NCBI GenBank assembly: GCA_019347945.1
Contig: JAHWKK010000008.1
Coordinates: 62,001-126,000, forward strand
Source of the DNA: Acidobacteriota bacterium
Lineage (GTDB): Bacteria > Acidobacteriota > Thermoanaerobaculia > Gp7-AA8 > JAHWKK01
Direction: 5' to 3'
DNA length: 64,000 nucleotides
Of this stretch, positions 10,648-20,200 are shown piece after piece. Under the pieces are notes generated by a model. The model ran no database searches and was not told where the DNA came from. It worked only from the letters and a program-made list of their open reading frames with translations. Made by a program: the position numbers and the translations under genes. The stretch's first letter is position 1. Each line of letters opens with the position of its first letter.

Positions 10648-11676
10648 TCACGTTTCCGGCACGCTGAAAGGGGCGGGCTCTTCGGGAGAGGACTCTCCAC
10701 AAATGGCGGCGACGATTCTGCCGACGTGAACATGGCTCGTTTCGATGAACTCACGGGCTCCCTCGAGCTGTGTTCCGGCCACGGCGGTTCCGGCGATGTA
10801 GAGGTCGGGGACGCTCGACTCCATCATTCGGGAATCGACCCGCGGCGCGCGTCCGGGCCCCTCGATGGCGACTCCGGCCTTGCGGAAAAGCTGCGCGTCC
10901 TGCTGGTAACCGGTCAGGAGAAGGACGTCGTCGGCCGGACGTTCGAACGTCCTGCCATCGCGCTCGAGCAGCACAGATCCCGGCCGGATCTCGACGACCC
11001 GTGTGGAGCCGAGAAAATCGATGAGACCATCACGAATCATCGCCTCGATCTCGGGAAGAAGCCAGGCCTTGACCCTTTCACCGAACTTCTCCCGCCGATG
11101 AACGATCGTGACGCGGGCGCCGACTCGCTGACAGCGGATCGCGGCCTCGACGGCCGAGTTTCTCCCTCCGACGATCACAACGTCTCTCCGGAAGTAGTTG
11201 TGCGGCTCGGCGAAGTAGTGGCTGACGTGTGGAAGGCTTTCACCGGGGACCTCGATGAGCCGGGGCCCATGCATGTCGCCGATCGCCAAAACCACGCTCG
11301 AAGCTCGAAGAACATACTCCTCGACCGGGGTTTCGATCGACACATCGAAGTGATCACCCTGGCGGACGAGTGAGCTCACGCGGTGTCCCGTGAGGATGTC
11401 GAGATCGAATTGCTGGACCACGCCGCGAAGATAGGCGAGATACTCCTCGCGGGTCGCCTTGGTCTGGTCGAGGGTCTGGAGGGGAACGCCGGCCAGCGCA
11501 ATCCGTTCAGGTGACGAATAGAAGTGCGTGCCGGGAGCGTACCAGGCGATCGTCGAGCCGATCTGCTTCGCCTCGACGTGACGGTATTCAATGCCGCGAC
11601 GTTTCATTGCTACGGCGAGCTCGATCCCGATCGGTCCGGCTCCGACGATGAGGACGTTCGTGGTCCGATCGTTCAA
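10648..11676 (-). CDS. FAD/NAD(P)-binding oxidoreductase, YpdA-like
   Basis: A two-dinucleotide-domain flavoprotein of 342 aa, with an FAD-binding motif at the N terminus (VLIVGAGPIGIELA) and an NAD(P)-binding motif near residue 165 (VVIVGGRNSAVEAA). A C-terminal GTAVAGTQ region completes the FAD site. There is no CxxC pair, so it is not a thioredoxin reductase. The layout resembles YpdA, the putative bacillithiol-disulfide reductase, and related monooxygenase-like flavoproteins. The start overlaps the stop of the upstream GNAT gene by 4 nt (ATGA), so the two are co-translated. The physiological substrate is unknown. Confidence 0.82.
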   Translation of the reverse strand: MNDRTTNVLIVGAGPIGIELAVAMKRRGIEYRHVEAKQIGSTIAWYAPGTHFYSSPERIALAGVPLQTLDQTKATREEYLAYLRGVVQQFDLDILTGHRVSSLVRQGDHFDVSIETPVEEYVLRASSVVLAIGDMHGPRLIEVPGESLPHVSHYFAEPHNYFRRDVVIVGGRNSAVEAAIRCQRVGARVTIVHRREKFGERVKAWLLPEIEAMIRDGLIDFLGSTRVVEIRPGSVLLERDGRTFERPADDVLLLTGYQQDAQLFRKAGVAIEGPGRAPRVDSRMMESSVPDLYIAGTAVAGTQLEGAREFIETSHVHVGRIVAAICGESSPEEPAPFSVPET

Positions 11677-12134
11677 ACCAGATCCATCTCCTCGAAGACG
11701 AGGTAATGATCGCCCTTCATTCCGAGGCGGCGATAGACCTCCTGAGCGCGCTCGTTACGCCGGTCGACGTAGAGGCGGAGTCCCTTCACTCCTGCGGCGA
11801 TCGCCTCGGTTTTCACCAGCTCGAACATCGCGCGGAACACGCCGGTACCCCGCGCGATCGAATCGACCCAGACGCTCTGAATCCACCAGATCGGACCATT
11901 GCGCCAGTCGCTCCATTCGTATGTGATCAGAACCGACGACACGACGGTGCCGTCGATCTCACCGACATAGTAGGTGCCCCGCGAAGGGTCATCGAACACG
12001 GCGAGCACCCCCTTCTCGACCGTCTCGCGGTCGAGATCGATCTCCTCGGTTTCCTTCGCCATGTCGAGCTGGAACTGCACGATGTGCGGAACGTCGTCGC
12101 GCTCCGCCTTCCTGATCTCGGCCTCGACCTTCAT
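11673..12134 (-). CDS. GNAT-family N-acetyltransferase
   Basis: An acetyl-CoA-dependent acyltransferase of 153 aa. The start at ATG 12134 (MKVEAEIRKAERDD) gives a typical GNAT opening; the longer frame to 12203 would overlap the upstream peptidase gene. The acetyl-CoA motif A region is visible as WIQSVWVDSIARGTGVFRAM, where the usual Q/RxxGxG/A appears as RGTGVF. Motif B is NERAQEVYRRLGMK. It lies 14 nt after the S9 peptidase stop and overlaps the flavoprotein start by 4 nt, forming a three-gene minus-strand operon. The acceptor is unknown. Confidence 0.85.
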   Translation of the reverse strand: MKVEAEIRKAERDDVPHIVQFQLDMAKETEEIDLDRETVEKGVLAVFDDPSRGTYYVGEIDGTVVSSVLITYEWSDWRNGPIWWIQSVWVDSIARGTGVFRAMFELVKTEAIAAGVKGLRLYVDRRNERAQEVYRRLGMKGDHYLVFEEMDLV

Positions 12135-12148
12135 GTCGGTATCGACCT

Positions 12149-14572
12149 TTATTCGGCTCCTGCTTCTTTCACGTAGATCTCGAGCCAGCGATCCATCTCC
12201 CACAGCATGTGCATGATCGATTCATACGAGCGGTATCCGTGACTTTCATGCGGGAACATGACGAGCCTCGTCGTGGCACCCATACCCTTGAGCGCGTTGT
12301 AGAGCCGCTCGCTCTGCATCGGAAAGGTACCCGAATTGTTGTCGGCCTCGCCGTGAATCATCAGCAGAGGTTCGTCGATCTTGTCCGCGTTCATGAAGGG
12401 GGACATCGTGAAATAGACATCCGGGGCTTCCCAGAAGGTTCGCTCCTCGGACTGAAAACCGAACGGAGTGAGGGAGCGGTTGTATGCACCGCTTCTGGCG
12501 ATTCCGGCCGCGAAAACATCCGAGTGGGCGAGAAGGTTCGCCGTCATGAAGGCGCCGTAGGAGTGTCCTCCGACACCGACGCGTTTCGGATCGAGGACAC
12601 CACGGCGGGCGCCTTCTTCGATCACGGCGTTCGCGTTCATCACGAGCTGTTCGCGGAACGAGTCATTCGGCTCGATCTCACCTTCTCCGACGACCGGCAT
12701 TGCAGCGTCATCGAAGACGGCGTAGCCGCGAGTGACCCATGGGATCGGGCCCCAGTAGCTGACCGTCTTGAAGCGGTAGGGAGAATCCTGAACCTGCCCC
12801 GCGGCGTCGGCATCCTTGTATTCATTCGGATACGCCCAGATGAGCGCGGGCAGTGGTCCGTCCTCTGCCGGGTCATATCCGGGCGGCAGGTAGAGCATCG
12901 CGCTCAGTTGCACCCCGTCTTCACGCTCATACGTGATGAACTCCTTCTGGATCCCCTTCAGATCGAGGTAGGGGTGAGGGAACGAGGTGAGAGCACGCAG
13001 CCGGCCGGTGCGGAGATTGCGGGCGAAATAGTTCGGGGGGGTGTCGACGGATTCTCTCTGCGTCAGGATCGAAGTTCGCCTCGCGTCGAGAAAATCGATC
13101 GGTCTTTCGTAGTGAGGCGCGGAGGATCGGAAGAGCTCTGTGGTCGCTCCACTCCTCCGGTCATAGCGCCTGAGAAACGGGCGATCTCCCTCGGGAGACG
13201 CGCCTGCACCGCGTAGAAAGAAGTCATCATCGCTGGCGAGATCAACGACGTCGTACCCTCGCTCATTGGTGGTCATCAGAAGCGAGCCGGGGTCGTTGTA
13301 TCGGTCCTCGAACGAGTAGTCGAAGATCACCTTTGCCGGGCGATCCGACCTCGAGGGGTCAAACTCGTAGAGCCGCGATTTTCGGTTGCTCCACCACCAC
13401 TCGGAGATGTATGCCTGATCCTCATCGGCCCATTGGACGCCGCCGAAACGGAGGGGGAGGATGGGACCGGCGACCGGCTGGCCATCGAAAGGCGCCGGAA
13501 GCATGTAGAGCCGGTCGCGTTGATCCGCTTCCTTCCGGGCATTGCCTTCGTCGAGTGCTTCCACCCAGTAGAGCGTTGCCGGCGCGTCGCCACGCCACGA
13601 AATGCTGCGGATTCCGGTCGGAACCGATCCGAAACCGAGCGGGACTTCCTCCTGAAGCGGAAGGTCGGCGATCTCCTCGATCAGATTTCCGTCCCGATCG
13701 ATCACCTCGATCCGCCTGGGAAAGCGGTACCACGGAACCAGATAGGAGTATGGCCGATGGATCGATTCAATGAGGATGAAACGTCCGTCCGGGGAGGGGG
13801 ACGCGTCTATGTAAACGCCCGGTTCGGTCAGCTCTTTGGTGGCACCGTCGAGCCCGATCAGCGCAACTACCGACGTCGTCTGGAAGTCGAAGATCCGCTC
13901 GTCATCGGGATTCGAGAGGAGATCTTGCCAGGTACGGGCGGGGGCCGTCTTTCCGATGTTTTCCCGAATCACCGGACCCTCCGGGATCTCGTTTCGCGCC
14001 GGCTCGCTCGCTTCGGCCGAGGAGCGGAGTCGCACGAGAATCGACCCGGAATCGGGCATCCAGGCGAACGGAGACCCCGAGAAGACATCGACGACTCGGC
14101 GAGTCCCGAGACGGCTGGCACGCGCGTTTACCGCGTTCAGGGTCCAGATCTCGACCGCGTCTTCCGCGTCGATCGTGAAGGCCACCTGGCTGCTGTCGGG
14201 AGACCAGGCGGCGTTTCTGATGCGCGAGTCGTCGGGGATTCCGGTGACGCGCCGCTCGGTCCCGGTTTCCACATCGACGAGCCGAAGTCCCTTGTAGGAG
14301 CGGTCGCGACTCGGTCCCTGATTTCTCGGGTTGATGCGGATGCCGGCGAGTCGAAGCTCGGGGGCCGCAAGCGCCGAGATCGGATCGAGACTCGGTCGTT
14401 CCATCAGAAGGAGCGTCCGGGAGTCGGGACTGAGCTGGACGATCGGCGTCAGCGGAGCGTCGACGAGCCGCGCCAGCTCCTCCGGAGGCTTCATGTAGCC
14501 GTCGGCCGCGAGGAGCGGAGTGCCGGTAAAAATGAATGCGACCAGCAGAACCATTCGGATGCGGATACTCAT
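12149..14572 (-). CDS. S9-family prolyl oligopeptidase-like serine peptidase
   Basis: An exported peptidase of 807 aa. ATG 14572 is used because GGAAAG lies just upstream; the ATG at 14587 contains that ribosome site. A signal peptide (MVLLVAFIFTGTPLLAA) is followed by a beta-propeller region with WSPDSSQVAF-type repeats (about residues 40-520). The alpha/beta-hydrolase domain follows, with the nucleophile in GGHSYGAF, the acid in HGEADNNSG and the histidine in PHESHGY. The sequence resembles the glutamyl endopeptidase-like (GEP) branch of S9. It likely degrades peptides in the periplasm and heads an operon with the GNAT and flavoprotein genes. Confidence 0.93.
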   Translation of the reverse strand: MSIRIRMVLLVAFIFTGTPLLAADGYMKPPEELARLVDAPLTPIVQLSPDSRTLLLMERPSLDPISALAAPELRLAGIRINPRNQGPSRDRSYKGLRLVDVETGTERRVTGIPDDSRIRNAAWSPDSSQVAFTIDAEDAVEIWTLNAVNARASRLGTRRVVDVFSGSPFAWMPDSGSILVRLRSSAEASEPARNEIPEGPVIRENIGKTAPARTWQDLLSNPDDERIFDFQTTSVVALIGLDGATKELTEPGVYIDASPSPDGRFILIESIHRPYSYLVPWYRFPRRIEVIDRDGNLIEEIADLPLQEEVPLGFGSVPTGIRSISWRGDAPATLYWVEALDEGNARKEADQRDRLYMLPAPFDGQPVAGPILPLRFGGVQWADEDQAYISEWWWSNRKSRLYEFDPSRSDRPAKVIFDYSFEDRYNDPGSLLMTTNERGYDVVDLASDDDFFLRGAGASPEGDRPFLRRYDRRSGATTELFRSSAPHYERPIDFLDARRTSILTQRESVDTPPNYFARNLRTGRLRALTSFPHPYLDLKGIQKEFITYEREDGVQLSAMLYLPPGYDPAEDGPLPALIWAYPNEYKDADAAGQVQDSPYRFKTVSYWGPIPWVTRGYAVFDDAAMPVVGEGEIEPNDSFREQLVMNANAVIEEGARRGVLDPKRVGVGGHSYGAFMTANLLAHSDVFAAGIARSGAYNRSLTPFGFQSEERTFWEAPDVYFTMSPFMNADKIDEPLLMIHGEADNNSGTFPMQSERLYNALKGMGATTRLVMFPHESHGYRSYESIMHMLWEMDRWLEIYVKEAGAE

Positions 14573-14659
14573 TGATCTTTCCTTCATGCGCAGATTCTAT
14601 ACGCCGCCCTTCCGAATGTTCGTGTCGAACGATGATCAGGCTGCTATTCTCAGCCTGCA

Positions 14660-15388
14660 ATGAGCAGACGGATCGCGATGTGGTCGGGGCCGCGGAACAT
14701 TTCAACCGCAATGATGCGCTCGTTCGGCGCGCGCTCCGATACTCATGTGACCGACGAACCGTTCTATGCGACCTACCTCAGAAATACCGATGTCGATCAT
14801 CCGGGGAGAGACGAGATCCTCGAGGCGTATCCGGAAGATTGGAAGTCGGTGGCGCGATGGCTGACCGGTCCGGTTCCGCAAGGGAAAGCGATCTGGTATC
14901 AAAAGCATATGACGCATCACATCCTCCCCGGAATGGAGAGAGAGTGGATGGACGAGCTCGATCACGCCTTTCTCATTCGCGATCCTGCGGCCGTCATCGC
15001 GTCGTTCTCGAAGGTGATCCCTGATCCGGACGAATCGGACATCGGTCTCGAGCAGCAGGTCGAGATCTTCGAAGGGGTACGGAGTCGCGCGGGCCGGATC
15101 CCGCCGGTGATCGATGCCGACGATGTTCTGGCTGATCCGGAGGGAGTGCTCCGGCTGCTGTGCCGTGCCCTGGAGATCGAGTTCGAACCGTCGATGCTGC
15201 GATGGGAACCGGGACCGCGACCGACCGACGGGATCTGGGCGAAGTACTGGTACGAGAGCGTCAACCAGTCCACCGGGTTCCAGCCGGCGAGGAACCGGAC
15301 GATCGAGCTTTCACCCTCGCTCCGCGAGCTCGAAGCCACGTGCCGGCCGTATTACGAGACAATGGCGGCGCAGAGACTCGGAGTCTGA
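14660..15388 (+). CDS. Sulfotransferase-like P-loop protein
   Basis: 242 aa with an N-terminal P-loop-like 5'-phosphosulfate motif (MWSGPRNISTAMMRSF) as in PAPS sulfotransferases, and a second phosphate-binding region (HAFLIRDPAAVIASF). The downstream class IV aminotransferase gene starts 18 nt after the stop, so they are co-transcribed. From memory, plants encode this pair of domains as one fused BCAT-like chloroplast protein, which supports a linked function. Whether it is a true sulfotransferase or only uses the fold is open. No signal peptide was seen, so it is cytoplasmic. Confidence 0.8.
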   Translation: MSRRIAMWSGPRNISTAMMRSFGARSDTHVTDEPFYATYLRNTDVDHPGRDEILEAYPEDWKSVARWLTGPVPQGKAIWYQKHMTHHILPGMEREWMDELDHAFLIRDPAAVIASFSKVIPDPDESDIGLEQQVEIFEGVRSRAGRIPPVIDADDVLADPEGVLRLLCRALEIEFEPSMLRWEPGPRPTDGIWAKYWYESVNQSTGFQPARNRTIELSPSLRELEATCRPYYETMAAQRLGV

Positions 15389-15405
15389 CCGGGGAACCGA
15401 CCACG

Positions 15406-16320
15406 ATGCTGCAACGCTTCGACGAGAGAAACCGCGATCTTCTGATCAATGTCAACGGCCGTCTCGAGCATCGGGAGAAGGCCAGGATCAGCCCGTTCGA
15501 CAGCGCGGTTCAGGGCGGCGACGCCGTATGGGAAGGCCTCCGGCTTTACGAGGGATGCATCTTTGCCCTCGAGGAGCATCTCGCGCGTCTCCGCTCCTCG
15601 GCGAAAGCGCTCGCTTTCACGGAGATCCCGGATGATGCGCACCTGACCGCCGAGATCACTCGAACGCTCGAGGCCAACCGGATGTGGGACGGCGTTCACA
15701 TCCGTCTTACCCTGACGCGCGGGGAAAAGATCACGTCGGGGATGGATCCGCGCCTCAATCAGTCGGGTCCCACCCTGATCGTTCTCGCCGAGTACAAGCC
15801 GCCCGTCTACGAGCGAGACGGACTGAAGCTCATTACGAGCTCGGTCCGGCGCTTTCCTCCCGACTGCCTCGATCCGAAGATTCATCACGCGAATCTGCTG
15901 CAGTCGATTCTCGCGAAAATCGAGGCGAATGCCGCCGGCGCGGACGACGCGGTCATGCTCGACTTGCGCGGCTTCGTGGCGGAGACGAATGCTACACACC
16001 TCTTTCTGACGAATCGAGGTGTCGTGAAGACCTCCAGAACCGTCGCGTGTCCGGAGGGAATCACACGAGCTACGGTGCTGCGGCTCTGCGGCGAGAATTC
16101 AATCGACCATCTGGTCGAGGATCTGTCGCTGGCCGAGCTCTATCGAGCCGACGAGGTGTTCTGCACCGGGACGATGGGCGAGCTCGCGGCGGTCACGGAA
16201 ATCGATGGACGCACAATCGGCGAGGGAAAGCCCGGTCCGATGACGGAACGGTTCTCCCGTCTTTACGCCGAAGAGGTGTCGCGATCAGGCACGAAAGTCG
16301 TCGAGAAGAGCGGGGCGTGA
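15406..16320 (+). CDS. Class IV (BCAT/D-amino-acid type) PLP aminotransferase
   Basis: A fold-type IV PLP aminotransferase of 304 aa. The ATG at 15406 gives the usual N terminus (NVNGRLEHREKARISPFDSA); the longer frame from 15160 lies inside the sulfotransferase gene. Family marks are VWEGLRLYEG, IRLTLTRGE, the PLP lysine in CLDPKIHHANLL, the VAETNATHLF phosphate region and the FCTGTMGELAAV loop. The K-x-x-N/H-L-L context is close to branched-chain aminotransferases, but no exact substrate follows. It is transcribed with the sulfotransferase-like gene. Confidence 0.88.
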   Translation: MLQRFDERNRDLLINVNGRLEHREKARISPFDSAVQGGDAVWEGLRLYEGCIFALEEHLARLRSSAKALAFTEIPDDAHLTAEITRTLEANRMWDGVHIRLTLTRGEKITSGMDPRLNQSGPTLIVLAEYKPPVYERDGLKLITSSVRRFPPDCLDPKIHHANLLQSILAKIEANAAGADDAVMLDLRGFVAETNATHLFLTNRGVVKTSRTVACPEGITRATVLRLCGENSIDHLVEDLSLAELYRADEVFCTGTMGELAAVTEIDGRTIGEGKPGPMTERFSRLYAEEVSRSGTKVVEKSGA

Positions 16321-16329
16321 ACACTGAAA

Positions 16330-16405
16330 GGCTGCGATCCGGGAGAGGCGGGGATCAGAGGCTCCGCCGGCGGATTTTCCTCCAGCTTCTTCAGCCAGCG
16401 GAACG
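16330..16405 (-). pseudogene. Remnant of a tricorn-peptidase C terminus
   Basis: Read on the minus strand, this short stretch encodes LKKLEENPPAEPLIPAS, closely matching LNELEENPPTELVIPAP at the end of the intact tricorn-like gene nearby. It has no start and is not part of a full gene, so it looks like a decayed duplicate tail. Confidence 0.45.
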
Positions 16406-16445
16406 TCGGAATCTCCGTTGATGCTTCGGGACGATCAGATCCGGG

Positions 16446-16485
16446 GGCACCACAATTGCTTCACCCAAGGCACCACAATTGCTTC
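16446..16485 (+). repeat. 17-bp direct repeat before the MEDS gene
   Basis: GGCACCACAATTGCTTC occurs twice, at 16446-16462 and 16469-16485, with a 23-bp period. Each copy centres on the palindrome CAATTG. It ends 10 nt before the ATG at 16496 and may be a regulator site. Confidence 0.6.
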
Positions 16486-16495
16486 TTTGGCGGTC

Positions 16496-17104
16496 ATGGT
16501 CAAGACACGCACCTCTGAAGGAAGCGTTCGACTGGGAATCGAGCCGGAGCTTTTCGCACGTCCTGGCGACCACGTCGCCTATCTCTGGGAAAACGACGCG
16601 GAGTTCGAACGGGGAGTCAGATTTCTCGATGTGGGACTGAAAGAGGGAGACGCGTGCGTCGTTTTCGGCCACGAAGAGGCAAACGAAAAGGTTCTCGCGA
16701 TCCTGCGCAGGAAGATCGACGTCGACACCGCTCTGGAGCACGGCAATCTCGTCGTGATCGGAGGGGAATCCGCGGGCGAGGCTACTCTCGATAACATCGG
16801 ACGCCAGTTCAAACGCCTCCTCGATCAGGGGGCGAAGTCAGTCCGACTTCTCGGCAACCTCGGCTGGGGCCGGAGTGGCTGGCCTACCGATACCGACATG
16901 CTCGCTTTCGAAAGCAAGGTCACGGGCGCGATCCGCGACCTCCCCTGTGTCGTTGTATGCATGTACGATGTCCGTTCTCTGTCGGGTCAGATCGTCGTCC
17001 ATGGCGCTTTCGAAACTCACCCGCTGACCTTCTGCCGCAACGTCCTGCGCGAGAATCCCCATCACGTCCCGATCGAAGAGTTCCTCGCATCTCTGAAACC
17101 GTAG
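16496..17104 (+). CDS. MEDS (DcmR-type) sensory-domain protein
   Basis: 202 aa from ATG 16496; the frame extends upstream to 16418 across a direct repeat, so the exact start is uncertain. The sequence follows the MEDS domain, a RecA/KaiC-like fold described in DcmR and histidine kinases of methylotrophs and methanogens: GDHVAYLWENDAEF, RGVRFLDVGLKEGDACVVFG, the ribbon around VRLLGNLGWGRSGWP, and a late VVVCMYDVRSL strand. No kinase or HTH domain is attached. It may be a stand-alone sensory partner of a two-component system encoded elsewhere. It lies downstream of the aminotransferase gene but about 175 nt away. Confidence 0.78.
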   Translation: MVKTRTSEGSVRLGIEPELFARPGDHVAYLWENDAEFERGVRFLDVGLKEGDACVVFGHEEANEKVLAILRRKIDVDTALEHGNLVVIGGESAGEATLDNIGRQFKRLLDQGAKSVRLLGNLGWGRSGWPTDTDMLAFESKVTGAIRDLPCVVVCMYDVRSLSGQIVVHGAFETHPLTFCRNVLRENPHHVPIEEFLASLKP

Positions 17105-17203
17105 CCTCGCCGGTAGGGTTCGCCGCCGAGGCGTCCAGATCCCACCCGATCCAGCCGTGTGCCGCGTCTCCCCGGGTGCGAGGTGCGCCGCCGGGCTGCC
17201 CGG

Positions 17204-20200
17204 TCATCTTCTGCTCCCGTCCGGGTACATGTCCGGCTCGGCAGGAGGAGCGGGGATGACGAGCTCGGTCGGCGGATTCTCCTCGAGCTCGTTCAGCAGG
17301 TACTCGAGCGCGGTATCGAGAGACGGATCGATTCCCTGCGCCTCCAGATCGGGACGGTCGACGACTTCGATGTCGGGAGCGACGCCCGTATTCTCGACGG
17401 CCCAGTAACCTTCAGGATCGAGAAAGCGGAACGTCGGTACCAGCACGCCGCCGCCATCCATCAGTTGAGGATTGCCCGAGATCCCGATCAGGCCTCCCCA
17501 GGTTCTCGTTCCGATGACCGGGCCGAGCCCGCGCTTGCGGAAGTAGTAGGGGAATGCGTCGCCGCCGGAGGAAGAGTACCCGTTGACGAGGACGGCTTTC
17601 GGACCCGTGTGCGCGAAGCCGGGCGTCATGAATGGCTCGATGTCGCGTCGGACCCAGTAGCTGAGCACCGGGCGCTCGAGCAGCTCGATCATCTGCGCAG
17701 GGATGAACCCGCCGCCGTTGTAGCGGGCATCGAGGACGAGGGCATCCTTGCGTGCCTGCGGATAGAAGTACTTGAAGAGCTCCCGGGTACCTTCGACGGC
17801 GGTATTGGGAAGATGGATGTAGCCGATCCGTCCGTTCGATTGCTCGTCGACGTAGCGGCGCCGGCCCTGGACCCAGTCGAGATAGCGGAGATTCGTTTCG
17901 TGAGCGATCGGGCGTACCTGTTCGGTTCGTGCGCCGGCCGGCGACGGGCGTGAGGACACCTCGAGCGCGACGACCCGATCGGCCGTGTGCCGCATCAGCT
18001 CGTAGAAGTTCTTCACCGTCCGGGTGGAAACTCCGTCAACCGCGATGATGTAGTCGCCCTCATTGACGTCGACCCCCGGCTCGGTCAGCGGCGAGCGGAA
18101 ATCCGCCTGCCAGTTCTCGCCCGGGAAGATCTTCTCGATGCGGAAGTAGCCGGAAGGGTCGGCGACGATCTCGGCTCCGAGCAGACCGTGATCGGTTCGA
18201 TCGATGGCATCGGAGGGCGCGCTCTGCACATAAACATGTCCGGCATTCAGCTCGCCCCCGAGCTCACCGAGGATGTAGTCGAGGTCTGACCGGTGAGCGA
18301 TGTGGGAAACGAGCGGCTCGTATTTGTCGTACATCGCTTCCCAGTCGACGCCGTGCATGTTCTCGTCGTAGAACCAGTCGCGGAACGTCCGCCAGGCGTC
18401 GCGATACTCCTGTCGCCATTCGAGTCTCGGATCGGTCATCGTTTCGAGCTCATCGAGCTCGAGCCTCCCATCGGCAGACTTCTGTCCCGGCGCCATCGCG
18501 ACGATTCCGTAGTTCGGACCCGCTCGGTAGAGGACCTTCTGCCCGTCACGCGAAATCTCGTACGCCTGAATGCCCTCGAGGATCGTCTCTTCTTTTCGCA
18601 CGTCGATGTCGTAACGCTTCAGAGCGCCACCCTGAATGTAGACTGGCCCTTTGGTCGTCGCGGAGAGAGCGCGATAGTTGGAGGGGGAGCCGGGGATGGC
18701 GCGGACCCGATTCTCGAATCCATCGGGATCGATCCGGACCGGTTTCGGCGCGCCAGCCGGGGGATCGGGCTCTTCATCGGATTCCTCGGAATCATCCTGC
18801 TCGTCGCCCGTCACCGGCTCCTCGTCGCTCTCGGGGAGCAGAAGCGCCGGCCCGTCCTTGGCGAGCACGCCGACGTAGACCCGCCGCGCGTCGGTGAAGA
18901 GGTAAGTGAACTCGTAATCGCTGAACGTCAGATTGAAGTCCCGGTTCGACAGGAAGTAGAGATATCGCCCTTCGGGATCGAAGACGGGATTTGCTTCGTC
19001 GGTGTCCTCGCTCGTGAGGCGGTGCTTCGTGCCGGCGGCGATCGAGTAAACCCAGACGCTCGAGAGCGTGTTTTCCGACTCGTTGGTCCATGTCAGCCAG
19101 CGGCTGTCCCCCGACCACTGGTAGTCGGTGATGTCGGAAAAGCGACCCATGTCGATCTCGATGGTTCGCCCCGTCGCCGTGTCGAGAACTTTCAGACGAG
19201 CACGTCTGTCGGAGTAGGCGATCCGGCGTCCATCCGGCGACCACATCGGGGCGTACCGCCAGGTGTCCCCGTCACGGGTCAGCTGTTTTTCCTCGCCGGA
19301 ACCGTCCGCCGGTCGGGTCCAGATCTCATACTCGCCGGAGCGGTCGCTGAGATAGATGATCGTTGATCCGTCGGGCGACCACGAGGGGGAGTGTTCGCGG
19401 ACGCCGGGTGTCCGGGTGAGGATTCGCGGTTCCCCCTTCTCGGCGGGAACCGTGAAGATTTCCCCTCGTGCCTCGACGACGGCACGCACTCCTGTCGGAG
19501 AGGGGGAGACGCTCTGGATTCGATCGCCGACGTCGACCACGCGCGGGAGAGTCGCCTCGAAATCACCGCGCAGGCGAATCGGGATGATCTCGTCGGTGCC
19601 GGATCGAACGTCGTACTTTCGAAGGTAGCCACCGTTTTCGTAGACGATCTGGTCAGGTCCGGCGCTGGGCCAGAGCGCGTCCCATGTGTCGTGATGCGTG
19701 ACCTGAGTTTCGCCTCCGTCGGCCTCCGAGGACCAGAGATTGAGATGGCCATCACGATCGGAAGTGAAGTAAATCCGATTCCGAACCCACACGGGCTGGT
19801 TGTCGGTGGCGGGGCTCGAGGTCACCTGACGGACGGTCGAGCTCGGGATGTCCCATACCCAGACATCCTGTGCACGTCCGCCGCGATACCGCTTCCACGT
19901 CCGATACTCGCGCTCGATCGGCGTATAAACCACCTGGGTGCCATCGGGAGAGTACATCCCGCCGCTCCCCTGAGGGATCTCGAGGGGCGCCTCCATCCCG
20001 CCATCGAAATCAATCGTGTAGTGCCGGCGCATCCGCTCACCCCAGGGGAGTCGATGCGCAAGGAAAAGGATCGACTTGCCGTCGGGAGCCCAGTCGAGCA
20101 CCTGATAGTCGAAGCCTCCTCGGGGAGGAAGGTTGCCGATGTCGTTATAGAAGGTCAGCTGTCTGGGTGTTCCACCAGCTGTCGGCATCACGTAAATCTG

